IMG/VR virus record: IMGVR_UViG_3300025096_003663
Location: 17,248-81,247 of that record
From: a virus
Reading direction: 5' to 3' (one strand)
DNA: 64,000 bases
Below, in pieces: positions 51,901-60,416 of the stretch (positions are counted from its first letter, which is position 1; each line of letters starts with the position of its first letter). The notes below the pieces were generated by a model. It worked only from the letters and a program-made list of their open reading frames with translations, did no database searches and was not told where the DNA came from. The translations under genes and the position numbers were made by a program.

Positions 51901-52289
51901 CAAAAGACTTTAATCAAGTTGCCAAATTGGAAAAGGCAATAAAAACAAAATATGGAGAGGATGCAGTAAGGAACCCTCTGAACGACTGGTCCAAGGAAAA
52001 GGAGAAAGACTACCTTGAGCAACTTAAAGAGCTAGCCAGCGAAGAGAGAGCTGCAGATAATGAGCATTCCAAAGAATGCTATTATGGGTTTTTTATCCAT
52101 AAAAAACTACTTAATAAAGAATCTAATAGAATTTGTCCGGTTTGCGAGACTTATTCTTTTGAAGCTCGGGATGATATATATTTAGGCAAATGGGAATGTT
52201 GTTACAAATGTTATGTATCTTGGGTGGATGGAAGAGAGGCTCGCTGGAAAGCGGGCTGGCGACCAGGAGATAAAAGTGGTAGAAAATAA
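51897..52289 (+). CDS. Zinc-ribbon hypothetical protein
   Basis: A 130-residue protein with helical N-terminal half and a zinc ribbon: Cys80/Cys83 in ICPVCETY and Cys102/Cys105 in CCYKCYVSW. It continues WVDGREARWKAGWRPG. Zinc-ribbon proteins of this size recur near terminase genes in marine T4-like phages; the function is unknown. It overlaps its upstream neighbour (ATGA) and contains the ribosome site of the next gene. Confidence 0.66.
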   Translation: MTKDFNQVAKLEKAIKTKYGEDAVRNPLNDWSKEKEKDYLEQLKELASEERAADNEHSKECYYGFFIHKKLLNKESNRICPVCETYSFEARDDIYLGKWECCYKCYVSWVDGREARWKAGWRPGDKSGRK

Positions 52290-52473
52290 GATAAAAGAAT
52301 TGCTGGAAAACATCGAAAAGATTCTCAGAGATGCAGACAAGTTTGATCGAGGGAATTTCTCTGCTGGAGTTCGAGTTCGAAAAGATTTGATGAAAGCTGT
52401 TAAAGAAATAAAAGATGTTAGGCAGAGTGTTTTGGACGAAAGAAGCCGAAGAAAAGAAAATAAGGAGAACTAG
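52276..52473 (+). CDS. Histone H1-like (Hc1-type) small basic protein
   Basis: The likely start is GTG at 52276, six bases after AGGAGA at 52265-52270; a longer frame from 52213 is embedded in the previous gene and lacks a site. The 65-residue helical product carries DKFDRGNFSAGVRVRKDLMK, closely like the KGNxxAxxRxRK core of bacterial/chlamydial Hc1 histone-like proteins, then a basic tail (RSRRKENK). Hc1 proteins bind DNA non-specifically and compact it. In a phage it could condense or reorganise DNA, but the match covers only one short motif. Confidence 0.58.
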   Translation: MVENKIKELLENIEKILRDADKFDRGNFSAGVRVRKDLMKAVKEIKDVRQSVLDERSRRKENKEN

Positions 52474-52477
52474 GCAC

Positions 52478-53035
52478 ATGGCAACAGTAGAAGAAATAGC
52501 GAGAGGAATCTCTCAAGTATTAGCAGACTCTTATGACGGAGCAACCGACGAAGACGGTAACCCGATAAAGATTGGTCTTAAGCGAGAAATGGAAGCAGAC
52601 ATCACCGACAAGAGGGTAATGGACGGCTTCGGCATGGGTCTGAGTGGGAACATTCTCACCATCAAGTATCAAGGCGATGTGACGATGAAGGAGCTCAAAG
52701 ATAAAGGTTTTGAGTCCGATACGGAACAAACACTGGCAGATATTCTTAAGTTCGTCAAAGAGCACTACAAGAGGGTAACTGGTAGCAGTTTGAGCTGCAA
52801 ACCCCACGGAAATATGAGAATGTCCGTACAGTCAACTAGCCGAGTAAGAAACTGGGTAGAAGCACAAATGAAGTATAAGATTACGAATATGGATAATGTC
52901 GTTGACTGTGATGCTGCTCCTACCGGCGAAGAGCTGCTAGATAAATCTATTCGAGATTTTCTAGGAATGGGAAAGAAAACTTTTGGTGCTAAAGAGGCAG
53001 ATAATGTGACTCGAAAAGAGGAGAAGTCAGAATGA
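52478..53035 (+). CDS. Hypothetical protein before terminase
   Basis: ATG 52478 is chosen (AAGGAG at 52462-52467) instead of a longer in-frame start within the previous gene. The 185-residue product starts MATVEEIARGISQVLADSYD and has a compact alpha/beta core (TDKRVMDGFGMGLSGNILTI, LADILKFVKEHYKRVTG) and a charged tail. Unknown function. Its place two genes ahead of the large terminase makes a small-terminase role conceivable, but no matching motif is seen. Confidence 0.6.
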   Translation: MATVEEIARGISQVLADSYDGATDEDGNPIKIGLKREMEADITDKRVMDGFGMGLSGNILTIKYQGDVTMKELKDKGFESDTEQTLADILKFVKEHYKRVTGSSLSCKPHGNMRMSVQSTSRVRNWVEAQMKYKITNMDNVVDCDAAPTGEELLDKSIRDFLGMGKKTFGAKEADNVTRKEEKSE

Positions 53036-53292
53036 AAATTTCAAAGCAAAGGGTGAAAGAGATAATAAGAGAAGAAAACGATAAGTTTCAAAAAGCTCAC
53101 TCGGAGATCAGCAGGACAAAGGGGAAGCTTGAGAGCATCTCGCAGATAGCAAGTCAGATCAACAAAGTGTTGGAAGATCAAGAAATGTACGATCCAGATA
53201 TTGAAGAATGGGTCCAGGAAGATATAGCTGTGATCAGTGCAATGATGAATGCTATCCTTCAATACGAGAAATTCGAGAAGGTTAGATCCTAA
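53032..53292 (+). CDS. Small helical protein before terminase
   Basis: An 86-residue helical protein. Its start MKISKQRVKEIIREEN resembles a short N-terminal motif (MK-S/T-K-x-x-LKxIIxEE) found on many small virion-module proteins in T4-like phages, including the one at 59291 here. ATGA overlap upstream. Small terminase subunits are short and helical too, so that is a possibility; not established. Confidence 0.58.
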   Translation: MKISKQRVKEIIREENDKFQKAHSEISRTKGKLESISQIASQINKVLEDQEMYDPDIEEWVQEDIAVISAMMNAILQYEKFEKVRS

Positions 53293-53321
53293 TAGGGTGA
53301 AACCATACTTTATGTTGTGCT

Positions 53322-54908
53322 ATGTCTTACAAAGTTTCCAAGAGTCAAATAAAGAAAGAGATAACGAAGTGTGGAAAAGATCCGATCTACTTTCTGAACA
53401 ATTACGCTAAAATATCACATCCGAAAAAAGGTCTAGTTCCGTTTAAAACTTACAACTTTCAGACGGAGCTCCTTAAGGATTTTAATGATTACCGCTTCAG
53501 TGTAATATTGAAAGCCCGACAGTTAGGTATATCTACCATTACTGCCGGCTATGTTGCTTGGCTAATGATGTTCCGAAGAGAGAAGAACATTTTAGTAGTT
53601 GCAACAAAATTTAATACAGCAGCAAACCTCGTTAAGAAAGTGAAAGCTCTGATAAAGAACCTTCCAGACTGGGTTAGGATATCCGAAATCTCAGTAGATA
53701 ACAGAACATCTTTCGAGCTGTCCAACGGTTCTCAAATCAAAGCATCCACAACTTCAGCAGACGCTGGGCGTTCAGAAGCACTGTCTCTTCTTGTGATAGA
53801 CGAGGCTGCTCATGTTTCAGAGCTTGATGAGATGTGGAAAGGTTTGTATCCCACACTATCAACTGGCGGCAGGTGTATAGCATTATCAACTCCCAATGGT
53901 GTTGGCAACTGGTTCCACCAAACATATATCGATGCCGAAGAGGGAAGGAATAGCTTTCACCATGTGAAGCTTCCTTGGGATGTACATCCAGATAGAGACA
54001 AAGAATGGTTCGCCAAAGAGACAAAGAATATGTCTAGGCGAGACATCGCCCAAGAGCTTCAATGCAATTTTAACATGTCCGGCGAAACAGTCATACATCC
54101 AGACGACATAGAGAGGATGCTGGCGATTGCTTGTGAACCAAAGTATAGAACTGGCTTCGATAGGAACTATCACATTTGGCAAGAATATCAGGAAGGCTTT
54201 CAATACCTCCTTGTTGCTGATGTAGCCCGAGGCGACGGAAAAGATTATTCAGTCTTCCACATAATCAAAGTGGACACAATGGAAGTTATCGCCGAGTATC
54301 AAGGGAAGCCAAATACTGACACCTTCGCCAACATGATTAGCACCGCTGGGGCAGAGTATGGCAACTGTATGGTGGTGGTAGAAAACAACAATATTGGATA
54401 TAGTGTATTAGAAAAACTAGCAGAGCTTGAGTATCCAAATATTTACTACTCTATCAAGTCTACACACGAGTTTGTCGAGCAACATGTCGCCGAGTCGAAC
54501 ACGAGTGCTGTACCAGGATTTACCACCTCTTCGAAGACCCGCCCCCTTATAGTAGCAAAATTAGAAGAATTTATAAGAAACAACATAATTACACTATATT
54601 CTAGCCGAACCCTGAGCGAGATTAGGACTTTCGTCTGGAACAATGGTCGCCCACAGGCGATGAGAGGGTACAACGACGACTTGATAATGAGCCTGGCAAT
54701 CGGATGCTGGGTTAGGGATACTGTGTTGGAGACATCTAAACGAGATGAAAAATATGCAAAAGCAATTCTTAATAGCTTTGTAGCAGCAAATACTAAAATA
54801 AATACAACAATTCCAGGCATGAGGGGCTACAAAAGAGAAGAAGCTCATGATAGAATGAACAAACAGTTAGAGATTCAGAAAGAATTTAGCTGGCTTTATA
54901 AAGGATAA
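53322..54908 (+). CDS. gp17: Terminase large subunit (gp17)
   Basis: A 528-residue packaging motor. ATPase: adenine/Walker A-like KARQLGIST (64-72), Walker B LLVIDEA with Glu161, and the coupling motif LSTPNGVGNWF. Nuclease: Asp in VADVARGDGKDYSVF (about 299), Glu in VVENNNIGYS and a late Asp pair in YNDDLIMSLAIG, the RNase H-like triad. It cuts concatemers and drives DNA into the prohead through the portal encoded next. Length is shorter than T4 gp17 (610 aa). The ATG lacks a close ribosome binding site; the 29 bases upstream contain only TAGGGTGA far away. Confidence 0.95.
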   Translation: MSYKVSKSQIKKEITKCGKDPIYFLNNYAKISHPKKGLVPFKTYNFQTELLKDFNDYRFSVILKARQLGISTITAGYVAWLMMFRREKNILVVATKFNTAANLVKKVKALIKNLPDWVRISEISVDNRTSFELSNGSQIKASTTSADAGRSEALSLLVIDEAAHVSELDEMWKGLYPTLSTGGRCIALSTPNGVGNWFHQTYIDAEEGRNSFHHVKLPWDVHPDRDKEWFAKETKNMSRRDIAQELQCNFNMSGETVIHPDDIERMLAIACEPKYRTGFDRNYHIWQEYQEGFQYLLVADVARGDGKDYSVFHIIKVDTMEVIAEYQGKPNTDTFANMISTAGAEYGNCMVVVENNNIGYSVLEKLAELEYPNIYYSIKSTHEFVEQHVAESNTSAVPGFTTSSKTRPLIVAKLEEFIRNNIITLYSSRTLSEIRTFVWNNGRPQAMRGYNDDLIMSLAIGCWVRDTVLETSKRDEKYAKAILNSFVAANTKINTTIPGMRGYKREEAHDRMNKQLEIQKEFSWLYKG

Positions 54909-54912
54909 GAAA

Positions 54913-56853
54913 ATGGATCAAGACAATAACAATAGGAACCCCGACTCTAGCTTATATAGAAAGTTGACGAGGCTCTTTTCTGGACCAATCACAAAGAGAC
55001 GAACTCAATTTTATCGTAACGAAAAAAGAAGACAGCTTGATAAATACAAATTTCAATCTGCTAGCGGACAGAGTTTCAAAAAAGCGACTTACAATCCTTT
55101 TGAATCAATCCAATCAAACGCCATGCAAAACCAGGGGCGAGCAGAAAGATACTCCGATTTCGATCAAATGGAGTATACACCAGAGCTAGCATCTGCCCTC
55201 GATATATATGCTGATGAGATGACTACTCACACATCTTTTGAGAACATGCTAACAATCGACTGCCCGAACGAAGAGATCAAGGGAGTGCTTGAGGTTCTTT
55301 ACAATAAGATACTTAATGTTGAGTTCAATCTGTTTGGCTGGTGCCGAACGATGTGTAAGTATGGCGACTTCTTTCTTTACTTGGATATTGACGAAGGAAT
55401 CGGTGTAAAGAGTGTGGTTGGTCTTCCGTCCGCCGAAATCGAACGACTAGAGGGAGAAGACCCAACCAACCCTAACTATGTCCAGTTTCAATGGAACAGC
55501 GGAGGAATGACATTTGAGAACTGGCAAATGGCTCACTTCAGGATACTTGGTAATGATAAGTATTCTCCGTATGGAACTTCAACTCTGGAGCCGGCTAGAA
55601 GGATTTGGCGACAACTCATTCTACTAGAAGATGCGATGATGGCATACAGGATTGTTAGGTCCCCAGAACGAAGAGTTTTCTACATCGATGTTGGTGCAAT
55701 TGCTCCGGAAGACGTTGAGCAATACATGCAGAAAGTCATAACTCAAATGAAGAGAAACCAGGTGATAGATAAGGATACTGGAAGGGTCGATTTGAGATAC
55801 AACCCAATGAGCATTGAGGAGGATTATTTCCTTCCCGTCCGAGGAACAGCAAACAATTCTAGGATTGAGTCGCTGCCCGGCGGAACATATACTGGCGATA
55901 TCGATGATGTAAAATACCTTAGAGATAAACTGTTTTCTGCTATAAAGATCCCACAGTCATACCTCTCCAGGGGCGAAGGTGCCGACGAAGATAAGTCAAC
56001 ATTGGCTCAAAAAGATATCCGCTTCGCTAGAACTATCCAAAGGCTGCAAAGAGCAGTTGTTTCGGAGCTAGAGAAGATCGGCATTATTCATTTATACATC
56101 ATGGGCTTTCGTGGCGATGACTTGATTTCCCATGCTTTAAAGCTAAACAATCCTTCGAAGCTTGCTGAGCTTCAAGAGCTTGAGCAATGGCGAGCCAAGT
56201 TTGATGTAGCAAGTTCGGCGACAGAGGGTTTCTTCTCTAAGCGATGGGTATCGGAAAACATCTTTGGGCTAACAGACGAAGAGTTCCTGAGAAACCAAAG
56301 GGAGAGATTCAACGATCAGAAAATCCAACTCATGCTCGATGCCGCTGGCGAAATGCCAGAAGCTGAGGGTGGAGCCACAGGAGGCGAAGTCTTTTCTGGC
56401 GAAGGAGATGCTGGAGACATGGAATCAGGGTTGGCTGCAGCCACCGACGAGGAAGAAGACTTTGAAGATCTTCCCGTTGATACTGATACTGGGGCAGAGG
56501 GGGATCTTCTGACCGCTCCGCCGGCTCATCGTTCTGATAAAAAACATCATTATGAGAAAGGTTCTTACACTCCAGTGAAGCACCGAGGAGGTGATCGAAG
56601 GTCACTAGGGGCGAAGAAGCGAATGTCCAAGGGGAGCTGGAGCAACGAGACGGGCAAGAATACGACGAGAAATGTGTGGAAGGGTGCCGAAGATTTATTG
56701 GGCATTACGAGTGAGTCGGGACATACTTATAGAGGCGAAGAAGAAAAAGTCTTCGAAGTAAAAGAGAAGCATCAAGAAATCAAACTCCTAATAGAACAAC
56801 TGGAGACAAGGAAGGAAGAAAATAAAAATGAAACACAAGAAGAACAAACATAA
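54913..56853 (+). CDS. gp20: Portal vertex protein (gp20)
   Basis: A 646-residue portal. Diagnostic: YTPELASALDIYADEMTTH, MCKYGDFFLYLDI, RRIWRQLILLEDAMMAYRIV then RSPERRVFYIDVG, and DDVKYLRDKLFSAIKIPQSY. The dodecameric ring sits at one capsid vertex, binds the terminase and later the neck. After about residue 500 there is an extra low-complexity acidic then basic tail (DEEEDFEDLPVDTDTGAEGD, HRGGDRRSLGAKKRMSKG), not part of the conserved core. The last 26 bases overlap the next gene. Confidence 0.95.
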   Translation: MDQDNNNRNPDSSLYRKLTRLFSGPITKRRTQFYRNEKRRQLDKYKFQSASGQSFKKATYNPFESIQSNAMQNQGRAERYSDFDQMEYTPELASALDIYADEMTTHTSFENMLTIDCPNEEIKGVLEVLYNKILNVEFNLFGWCRTMCKYGDFFLYLDIDEGIGVKSVVGLPSAEIERLEGEDPTNPNYVQFQWNSGGMTFENWQMAHFRILGNDKYSPYGTSTLEPARRIWRQLILLEDAMMAYRIVRSPERRVFYIDVGAIAPEDVEQYMQKVITQMKRNQVIDKDTGRVDLRYNPMSIEEDYFLPVRGTANNSRIESLPGGTYTGDIDDVKYLRDKLFSAIKIPQSYLSRGEGADEDKSTLAQKDIRFARTIQRLQRAVVSELEKIGIIHLYIMGFRGDDLISHALKLNNPSKLAELQELEQWRAKFDVASSATEGFFSKRWVSENIFGLTDEEFLRNQRERFNDQKIQLMLDAAGEMPEAEGGATGGEVFSGEGDAGDMESGLAAATDEEEDFEDLPVDTDTGAEGDLLTAPPAHRSDKKHHYEKGSYTPVKHRGGDRRSLGAKKRMSKGSWSNETGKNTTRNVWKGAEDLLGITSESGHTYRGEEEKVFEVKEKHQEIKLLIEQLETRKEENKNETQEEQT

Positions 56854-57673
56854 TAAGAAGAGAAATACCGCTTTTCTTTACGAGATTCTTGTACGGGAAA
56901 TTACGAGAAGTATTGTTAATGGAGAGCACGGTAAAAAGAAGGCATCGATAAAACTTTGTAGGGAGTTTTTCCAAAAGGGAGCCCCTCTATCAGAAGAGAA
57001 GAGAATCTATGATTCGCTACTTGGTCTGTCGGACATATCCGAAGATATCGCCGATAGAATACTTGATGAAGCGAAAAAAGATTACGAAAAGCTAGACAAG
57101 GTAGAGATATTCAACGAGCAGACAAAGTTGATAAATCAGGTAAACAAGGAACTGTCGCCGAACACATTCCAGATATTCGTTCAGAACTATAAAGATTTAG
57201 CGACGGTAGCCCAGATTCTAAACCAGGAGCTCCCAGTAAAAGAGAGGGTTCTTCTAGAAAGAAAGTATGTAAACAACAGGGCTGAAGATGCTGTCGAGGA
57301 CATGAAGCCGACTGACAGCTTGGTATATAATACATTCGTGAAATCTTTCAATGAGAAATACGGCTCTCTCTTGAAAGAGCAGAAAGAGCTTGTTACCAGA
57401 CATGCTCTCTCTTTTAGTGACAACGGACTTTCCCTGAAAGTATTCCTGAACGAGGAGCTAACCAGGCTCAAGAGCTTAATACTCAAGGCAAAAGAAATAG
57501 AATATATAAAAGAAGACACTGTAATGAATGAGAAGATGGATGGGGTATATTCTATCCTAGAATCTTTTCGAGAGAAAGAGGTGATTGATCAGGAGGCTAT
57601 CTCTAGTGTACTTGAGATTCAAGAGTTAGCTAAAGAATTGTGGGAGAAAGATAGTAATGCCATTAATAATTAA
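56828..57673 (+). CDS. Conserved helical protein between portal and protease
   Basis: A 281-residue, almost entirely helical, highly charged protein with a basic start (MKHKKNKHNKKRNTAFLYE). It lies where T4 keeps its small prohead core genes (67, 68) between portal and protease, so a core or scaffold-related function is likely. No direct similarity to gp67/gp68 can be claimed. It overlaps both neighbours. Confidence 0.6.
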   Translation: MKHKKNKHNKKRNTAFLYEILVREITRSIVNGEHGKKKASIKLCREFFQKGAPLSEEKRIYDSLLGLSDISEDIADRILDEAKKDYEKLDKVEIFNEQTKLINQVNKELSPNTFQIFVQNYKDLATVAQILNQELPVKERVLLERKYVNNRAEDAVEDMKPTDSLVYNTFVKSFNEKYGSLLKEQKELVTRHALSFSDNGLSLKVFLNEELTRLKSLILKAKEIEYIKEDTVMNEKMDGVYSILESFREKEVIDQEAISSVLEIQELAKELWEKDSNAINN

Positions 57674-58241
57674 AGTTAGGGAAGAAGAGGAGCCAACCCC
57701 GGCACCATCAGAAGACATAAAGATTAATATCGAAGAGCCACCCAAGGAAGAGACACCCTCTCTAAAGATGAATCTGAGAGCGAGAAAGTCTCTTGATGGA
57801 AGTATAATGATCACCGATCACTATGTTATAGATATAGTAGTTATTCCTGGTTCAAATAAAGTTGCAACTTTCCCCAAAAATGCCTACACTGACGAGGTGT
57901 ATACAGCTCAAAATAGATTATTCGATCACCTGACGAAAGCGGGTGTTATCGACAGAGAGAGTATCCAAGCTGGAGCCGTTCACGGCTCACTAGAGGGAGC
58001 CATTCAAGAATCAGCAGGTGATGTGCCAGCGATAGATCTTACAGTAATGTCGATAGGAAAGTTCCTAGAGAAAGAAAAGCCAGAGTATATGTTCCTAAAA
58101 GCATACGACGATGAGATAGACGATATGTATACCGAGCCAGATGCCGAAGACTCGACTAAGCTCGGAGAGGTGCCACAGGAAGAGTTCAAGGGAAGTGTCT
58201 CAAGATCACCAAGGTATAACTACCTGGGGTCGAGAATATAA
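57657..58241 (+). CDS. Conserved head-module protein
   Basis: A 194-residue protein with an acidic, proline-rich N-terminal tail (EEEEPTPAPSEDIKIN), a folded middle (MNLRARKSLDGSIMITDHYV, FDHLTKAGVIDRESIQAGAV) and a C-terminal basic/aromatic end (RSPRYNYLGSRI). It sits between portal and protease genes. Function unknown; a head-completion or core role is inferred from place. Confidence 0.6.
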   Translation: MPLIIKVREEEEPTPAPSEDIKINIEEPPKEETPSLKMNLRARKSLDGSIMITDHYVIDIVVIPGSNKVATFPKNAYTDEVYTAQNRLFDHLTKAGVIDRESIQAGAVHGSLEGAIQESAGDVPAIDLTVMSIGKFLEKEKPEYMFLKAYDDEIDDMYTEPDAEDSTKLGEVPQEEFKGSVSRSPRYNYLGSRI

Positions 58242-58245
58242 TATC

Positions 58246-58539
58246 ATGGAGCTAATTTTATTCATTTTAGCCTCTTATGGCTTAACTCTGATTCTTTTAT
58301 ATGCTACAATATTTGATAGCATAAGACCAACCGAGGGAAAGCTTGGTGAGCTTTTCTCATGTAGTATGTGTATGGGGTTCCACAGCGGGTGGATAATGTT
58401 TCTACTTTTCTGGGTAGGCGGACTGAGGATGTGGTCCACCTTAGAACTCGGAATCTTTATTATGGGATTTTTGTCTTCTGGAACTTCATATATTCTTGAC
58501 AAGATTGTGTCGGACGATGGCATCCAAATTAGTAAATGA
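58246..58539 (+). CDS. Small membrane protein with CxxC (DUF1360-like)
   Basis: Starting at ATG 58246, five bases after the previous stop, the 97-residue product has three hydrophobic segments (about 2-22, 47-60 and 66-88) and the motif LFSCSMCMGFHSGW with Cys39/Cys42 between the first two. This is the pattern of DUF1360 membrane proteins found widely in bacteria and phages. The longer frame from 58141 is inside the neighbour and rejected. Role unknown; a possible envelope or redox-related helper. Confidence 0.68.
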   Translation: MELILFILASYGLTLILLYATIFDSIRPTEGKLGELFSCSMCMGFHSGWIMFLLFWVGGLRMWSTLELGIFIMGFLSSGTSYILDKIVSDDGIQISK

Positions 58540-58551
58540 GGAGGATATGGT

Positions 58552-58614
58552 ATGTCTTTAGTAAATGTTAGATGGTTTCTACCTAGTGTAAGAAGATGCT
58601 GTAAGGGCAAATAA
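58552..58614 (+). CDS. Possible 20-residue peptide
   Basis: AGGAGGAT at 58539-58546 precedes ATG 58552 by a good distance; the frame encodes MSLVNVRWFLPSVRRCCKGK and stops at 58614, three bases before the terminator stem. Its basic, hydrophobic composition could suit a membrane-active peptide. The strong ribosome site is the main support. A chance short frame remains possible. Confidence 0.35.
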   Translation: MSLVNVRWFLPSVRRCCKGK

Positions 58615-58617
58615 TTC

Positions 58618-58638
58618 GGGCGGGTAGTGCCCGCTTTT
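58618..58638 (+). terminator. Rho-independent terminator
   Basis: GCGGG at 58620-58624, a five-base loop TAGTG, then CCCGC at 58630-58634 followed by TTTT form a GC-rich stem with a T run; G-T pairs can extend it. It lies after the membrane-protein gene and before the candidate promoter of the protease gene, so it probably separates two transcription units. Confidence 0.75.
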
Positions 58639-58657
58639 GCTTTATTGGTGCTGTAGC

Positions 58658-58667
58658 ACTATTTATA
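58658..58667 (+). promoter_or_regulatory. Candidate late promoter ACTATTTATA
   Basis: It begins 28 bases before the protease ATG, the same offset as the copy at 43061, and about 20 bases after the terminator. The terminator-promoter-gene order is the strongest positional argument that the ACTATTTAT motif is a promoter. Confidence 0.55.
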
Positions 58668-58685
58668 TTTTGAGGGAAAATAAAG

Positions 58686-59294
58686 ATGTCTAAAGTTTTA
58701 TTGAGAGAATATTATGAATTGTGTCCCGGCGGCATATGCCAGGATTTGCTGACGGAAGAGGAAAAGAAACAAGTCGCCAATGGTGCTGTTATAATGACAG
58801 GCATCCTACAGAAGGCAGACACCAGAAATGGCAATGGTAGAGTCTATCCTCTTAAAATTCTCGGCAGGGAAATGGAAAACTACCAGAAGCTAATCAAAGA
58901 AAGTCGAGCTCTAGGAGAGTTAGACCATCCAGAGGATAGTGTAATCAACCTGAAGAATGCTTCTCACTTGGTCACCGAGACATGGTGGGATGGCGACACG
59001 GTGATGGGCAAAGTTCGAATCCTAGACACACCCAGCGGAACTATTCTAAAATCCCTTATGGAGGGAGGAGTCAAGCTCGGCATCTCCTCTCGTGGATTAG
59101 GGAGTGTCAGAGAGTCAAATGGAGAAACGATTGTTGAAGATGACTTTCAGTTGATATGTTTTGATTTCGTATCAGAGCCATCGACACCGAATGCTTACAT
59201 GACACCCAGAATGATGGAAGGTAAGGAAAATCCACTTTCGAAGGCAGACAGGGTAAATCGAATGCTCAACAGTATTACAGGGGATAAGAAATGA
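58686..59294 (+). CDS. gp21: Prohead core protease (gp21)
   Basis: A 202-residue serine protease of the T4 gp21 / herpesvirus-assemblin-like group. Features: TGILQKADTRNGNGRVYP (38-55), catalytic His81 in GELDHPED, and the Ser of GISSRGLGSV (134-135). The tail DFVSEPSTPNAYM is also typical. It cleaves scaffold and capsid proteins during head maturation. It starts a new unit behind a terminator and ACTATTTATA. Scaffold (gp22) and major capsid (gp23) genes are not seen after it in this window, which is unlike the T4 order. Confidence 0.93.
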   Translation: MSKVLLREYYELCPGGICQDLLTEEEKKQVANGAVIMTGILQKADTRNGNGRVYPLKILGREMENYQKLIKESRALGELDHPEDSVINLKNASHLVTETWWDGDTVMGKVRILDTPSGTILKSLMEGGVKLGISSRGLGSVRESNGETIVEDDFQLICFDFVSEPSTPNAYMTPRMMEGKENPLSKADRVNRMLNSITGDKK

Positions 59295-59710
59295 AAAAAA
59301 GCGAGCTCAAAAAAATAATCAAGCCAATGGTCCAAGAGTGTATCAGAGAAAATGTCCAACAAATACTGCTGGAGAGCGGTCTTTTATCCTCTGTCATCTC
59401 GGAAGTTGTGAGCGGCTTACAGAAGTCTCCTGTGACAATGGAACCAAAATCAGTTGTCTCTGAGTCAGTAAAGCCCACAGAAGTGGTAAAGTCAGATCCA
59501 GAAGTATCAAAAAAGATAGAAGAGACGAAAACAAAGCTTATGGGTGCAATAGGTAAAGATTCCTATGGTGGGGTGAATATATTTGAGGGCACCACACCAA
59601 TGGCTCCGGATAACGGCTCGTCGAGTGGAGCACTAAAAGATACTGATCCATCAGATTCCGGTGTCGATATAGCAGCGCTCACCAATCCTAATTGGGGCAA
59701 GCTGATCTAA
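59291..59710 (+). CDS. Small conserved head-module protein
   Basis: A 139-residue protein overlapping the protease stop (ATGA). N-terminus MKKSELKKIIKPMVQECIRE is helical and similar to other small virion-region proteins; the C-terminal part has MGAIGKDSYGGVNIFEGTTP, a motif typical of short proteins near capsid genes in T4-like phages. It ends three bases before the convergent minus-strand gene. Function unknown. Confidence 0.62.
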   Translation: MKKSELKKIIKPMVQECIRENVQQILLESGLLSSVISEVVSGLQKSPVTMEPKSVVSESVKPTEVVKSDPEVSKKIEETKTKLMGAIGKDSYGGVNIFEGTTPMAPDNGSSSGALKDTDPSDSGVDIAALTNPNWGKLI

Positions 59711-59713
59711 TAA

Positions 59714-60403
59714 TCACTTTTTCGTAAAAATGGTCTGCTTCTCTATTATATCTTCGAGCCCAGGACGACCCTTCTCTTCGGTGTGAAACCAGATCCAACG
59801 GACATCTTGCTTGATGTCCGTTATTGTTTTGGCTAATTTCTTTATTTTTCTTTTTAGCCACTTCTCTTCTTTGTAGGCACTGACTTCGATGTCTATTCCG
59901 AGCTCGTAGGCAATTTCCAATAATGTCCCGCCATCCCCTTCTTTGGAAGCTTCAGCAGCCAGTTTATACATTTCAGTCCTTTCTTCCTTCTCTTCCTCGC
60001 TCATACTACCAAGCCTGTCTGGATGAGTCTCTAGGGCGATCTTCTTGAAGATATCTTTTATATCTTTGTCTTTAAGAGTTTCTTCGATTTCAGATTCATC
60101 TTCTACCTGAGCTGACTGCTCGCTTTCGTCACTTCCGCTTTGGCGATCCGTGCTTTGCTTCTCGTTGACCTCGGTGGATATATTAGTTTCTTCATTTTTG
60201 TTACCAGATTCAGAGTTTTTGTTTTTCTTTTTTTTCTTGTCAAACTCTTTTTGCTGCTTGGTGGTGTAGTAGTTGCCGAATTCTTCTCGGCATTCATCAA
60301 AAATAAATTGAGCTTCTTCTATTGAAATTTTAGAGAAGTTAAGCTCCATTCTTAGCTTCTTTATCTTTAGTTTTTCCTTCTTTTCATCCCTGGAATAGTT
60401 CAT
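59714..60403 (-). CDS. J-domain (DnaJ-like) protein
   Basis: The only convincing minus-strand gene in the window, 229 residues. Residues about 111-165 form a J domain: IFKKIALETHPDRLGSM with the invariant His-Pro-Asp at 127-129, followed by the third helix KLAAEASKEGDGGTLLEIAY. J domains stimulate Hsp70/DnaK ATPase, so it may recruit host DnaK to phage assembly or replication. A charged low-complexity region (about 56-110) precedes it and a basic helix plus WIWFHTEEKGRPGLED follows. ATG at 60403 has no ribosome site; Met19 at 60349 is an alternative start. It converges with the gene ending at 59710. Confidence 0.85.
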   Translation of the reverse strand: MNYSRDEKKEKLKIKKLRMELNFSKISIEEAQFIFDECREEFGNYYTTKQQKEFDKKKKKNKNSESGNKNEETNISTEVNEKQSTDRQSGSDESEQSAQVEDESEIEETLKDKDIKDIFKKIALETHPDRLGSMSEEEKEERTEMYKLAAEASKEGDGGTLLEIAYELGIDIEVSAYKEEKWLKRKIKKLAKTITDIKQDVRWIWFHTEEKGRPGLEDIIEKQTIFTKK

Positions 60404-60406
60404 AGA

Positions 60407-60416
60407 TATAAGTAGT
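60407..60416 (-). promoter_or_regulatory. Possible promoter of the J-domain gene
   Basis: Read on the minus strand, ACTACTTATA lies four bases before the annotated ATG and differs by one base from ACTATTTATA at 58658. So close to the ATG, it would imply a leaderless message or the internal start at Met19. Confidence 0.25.
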
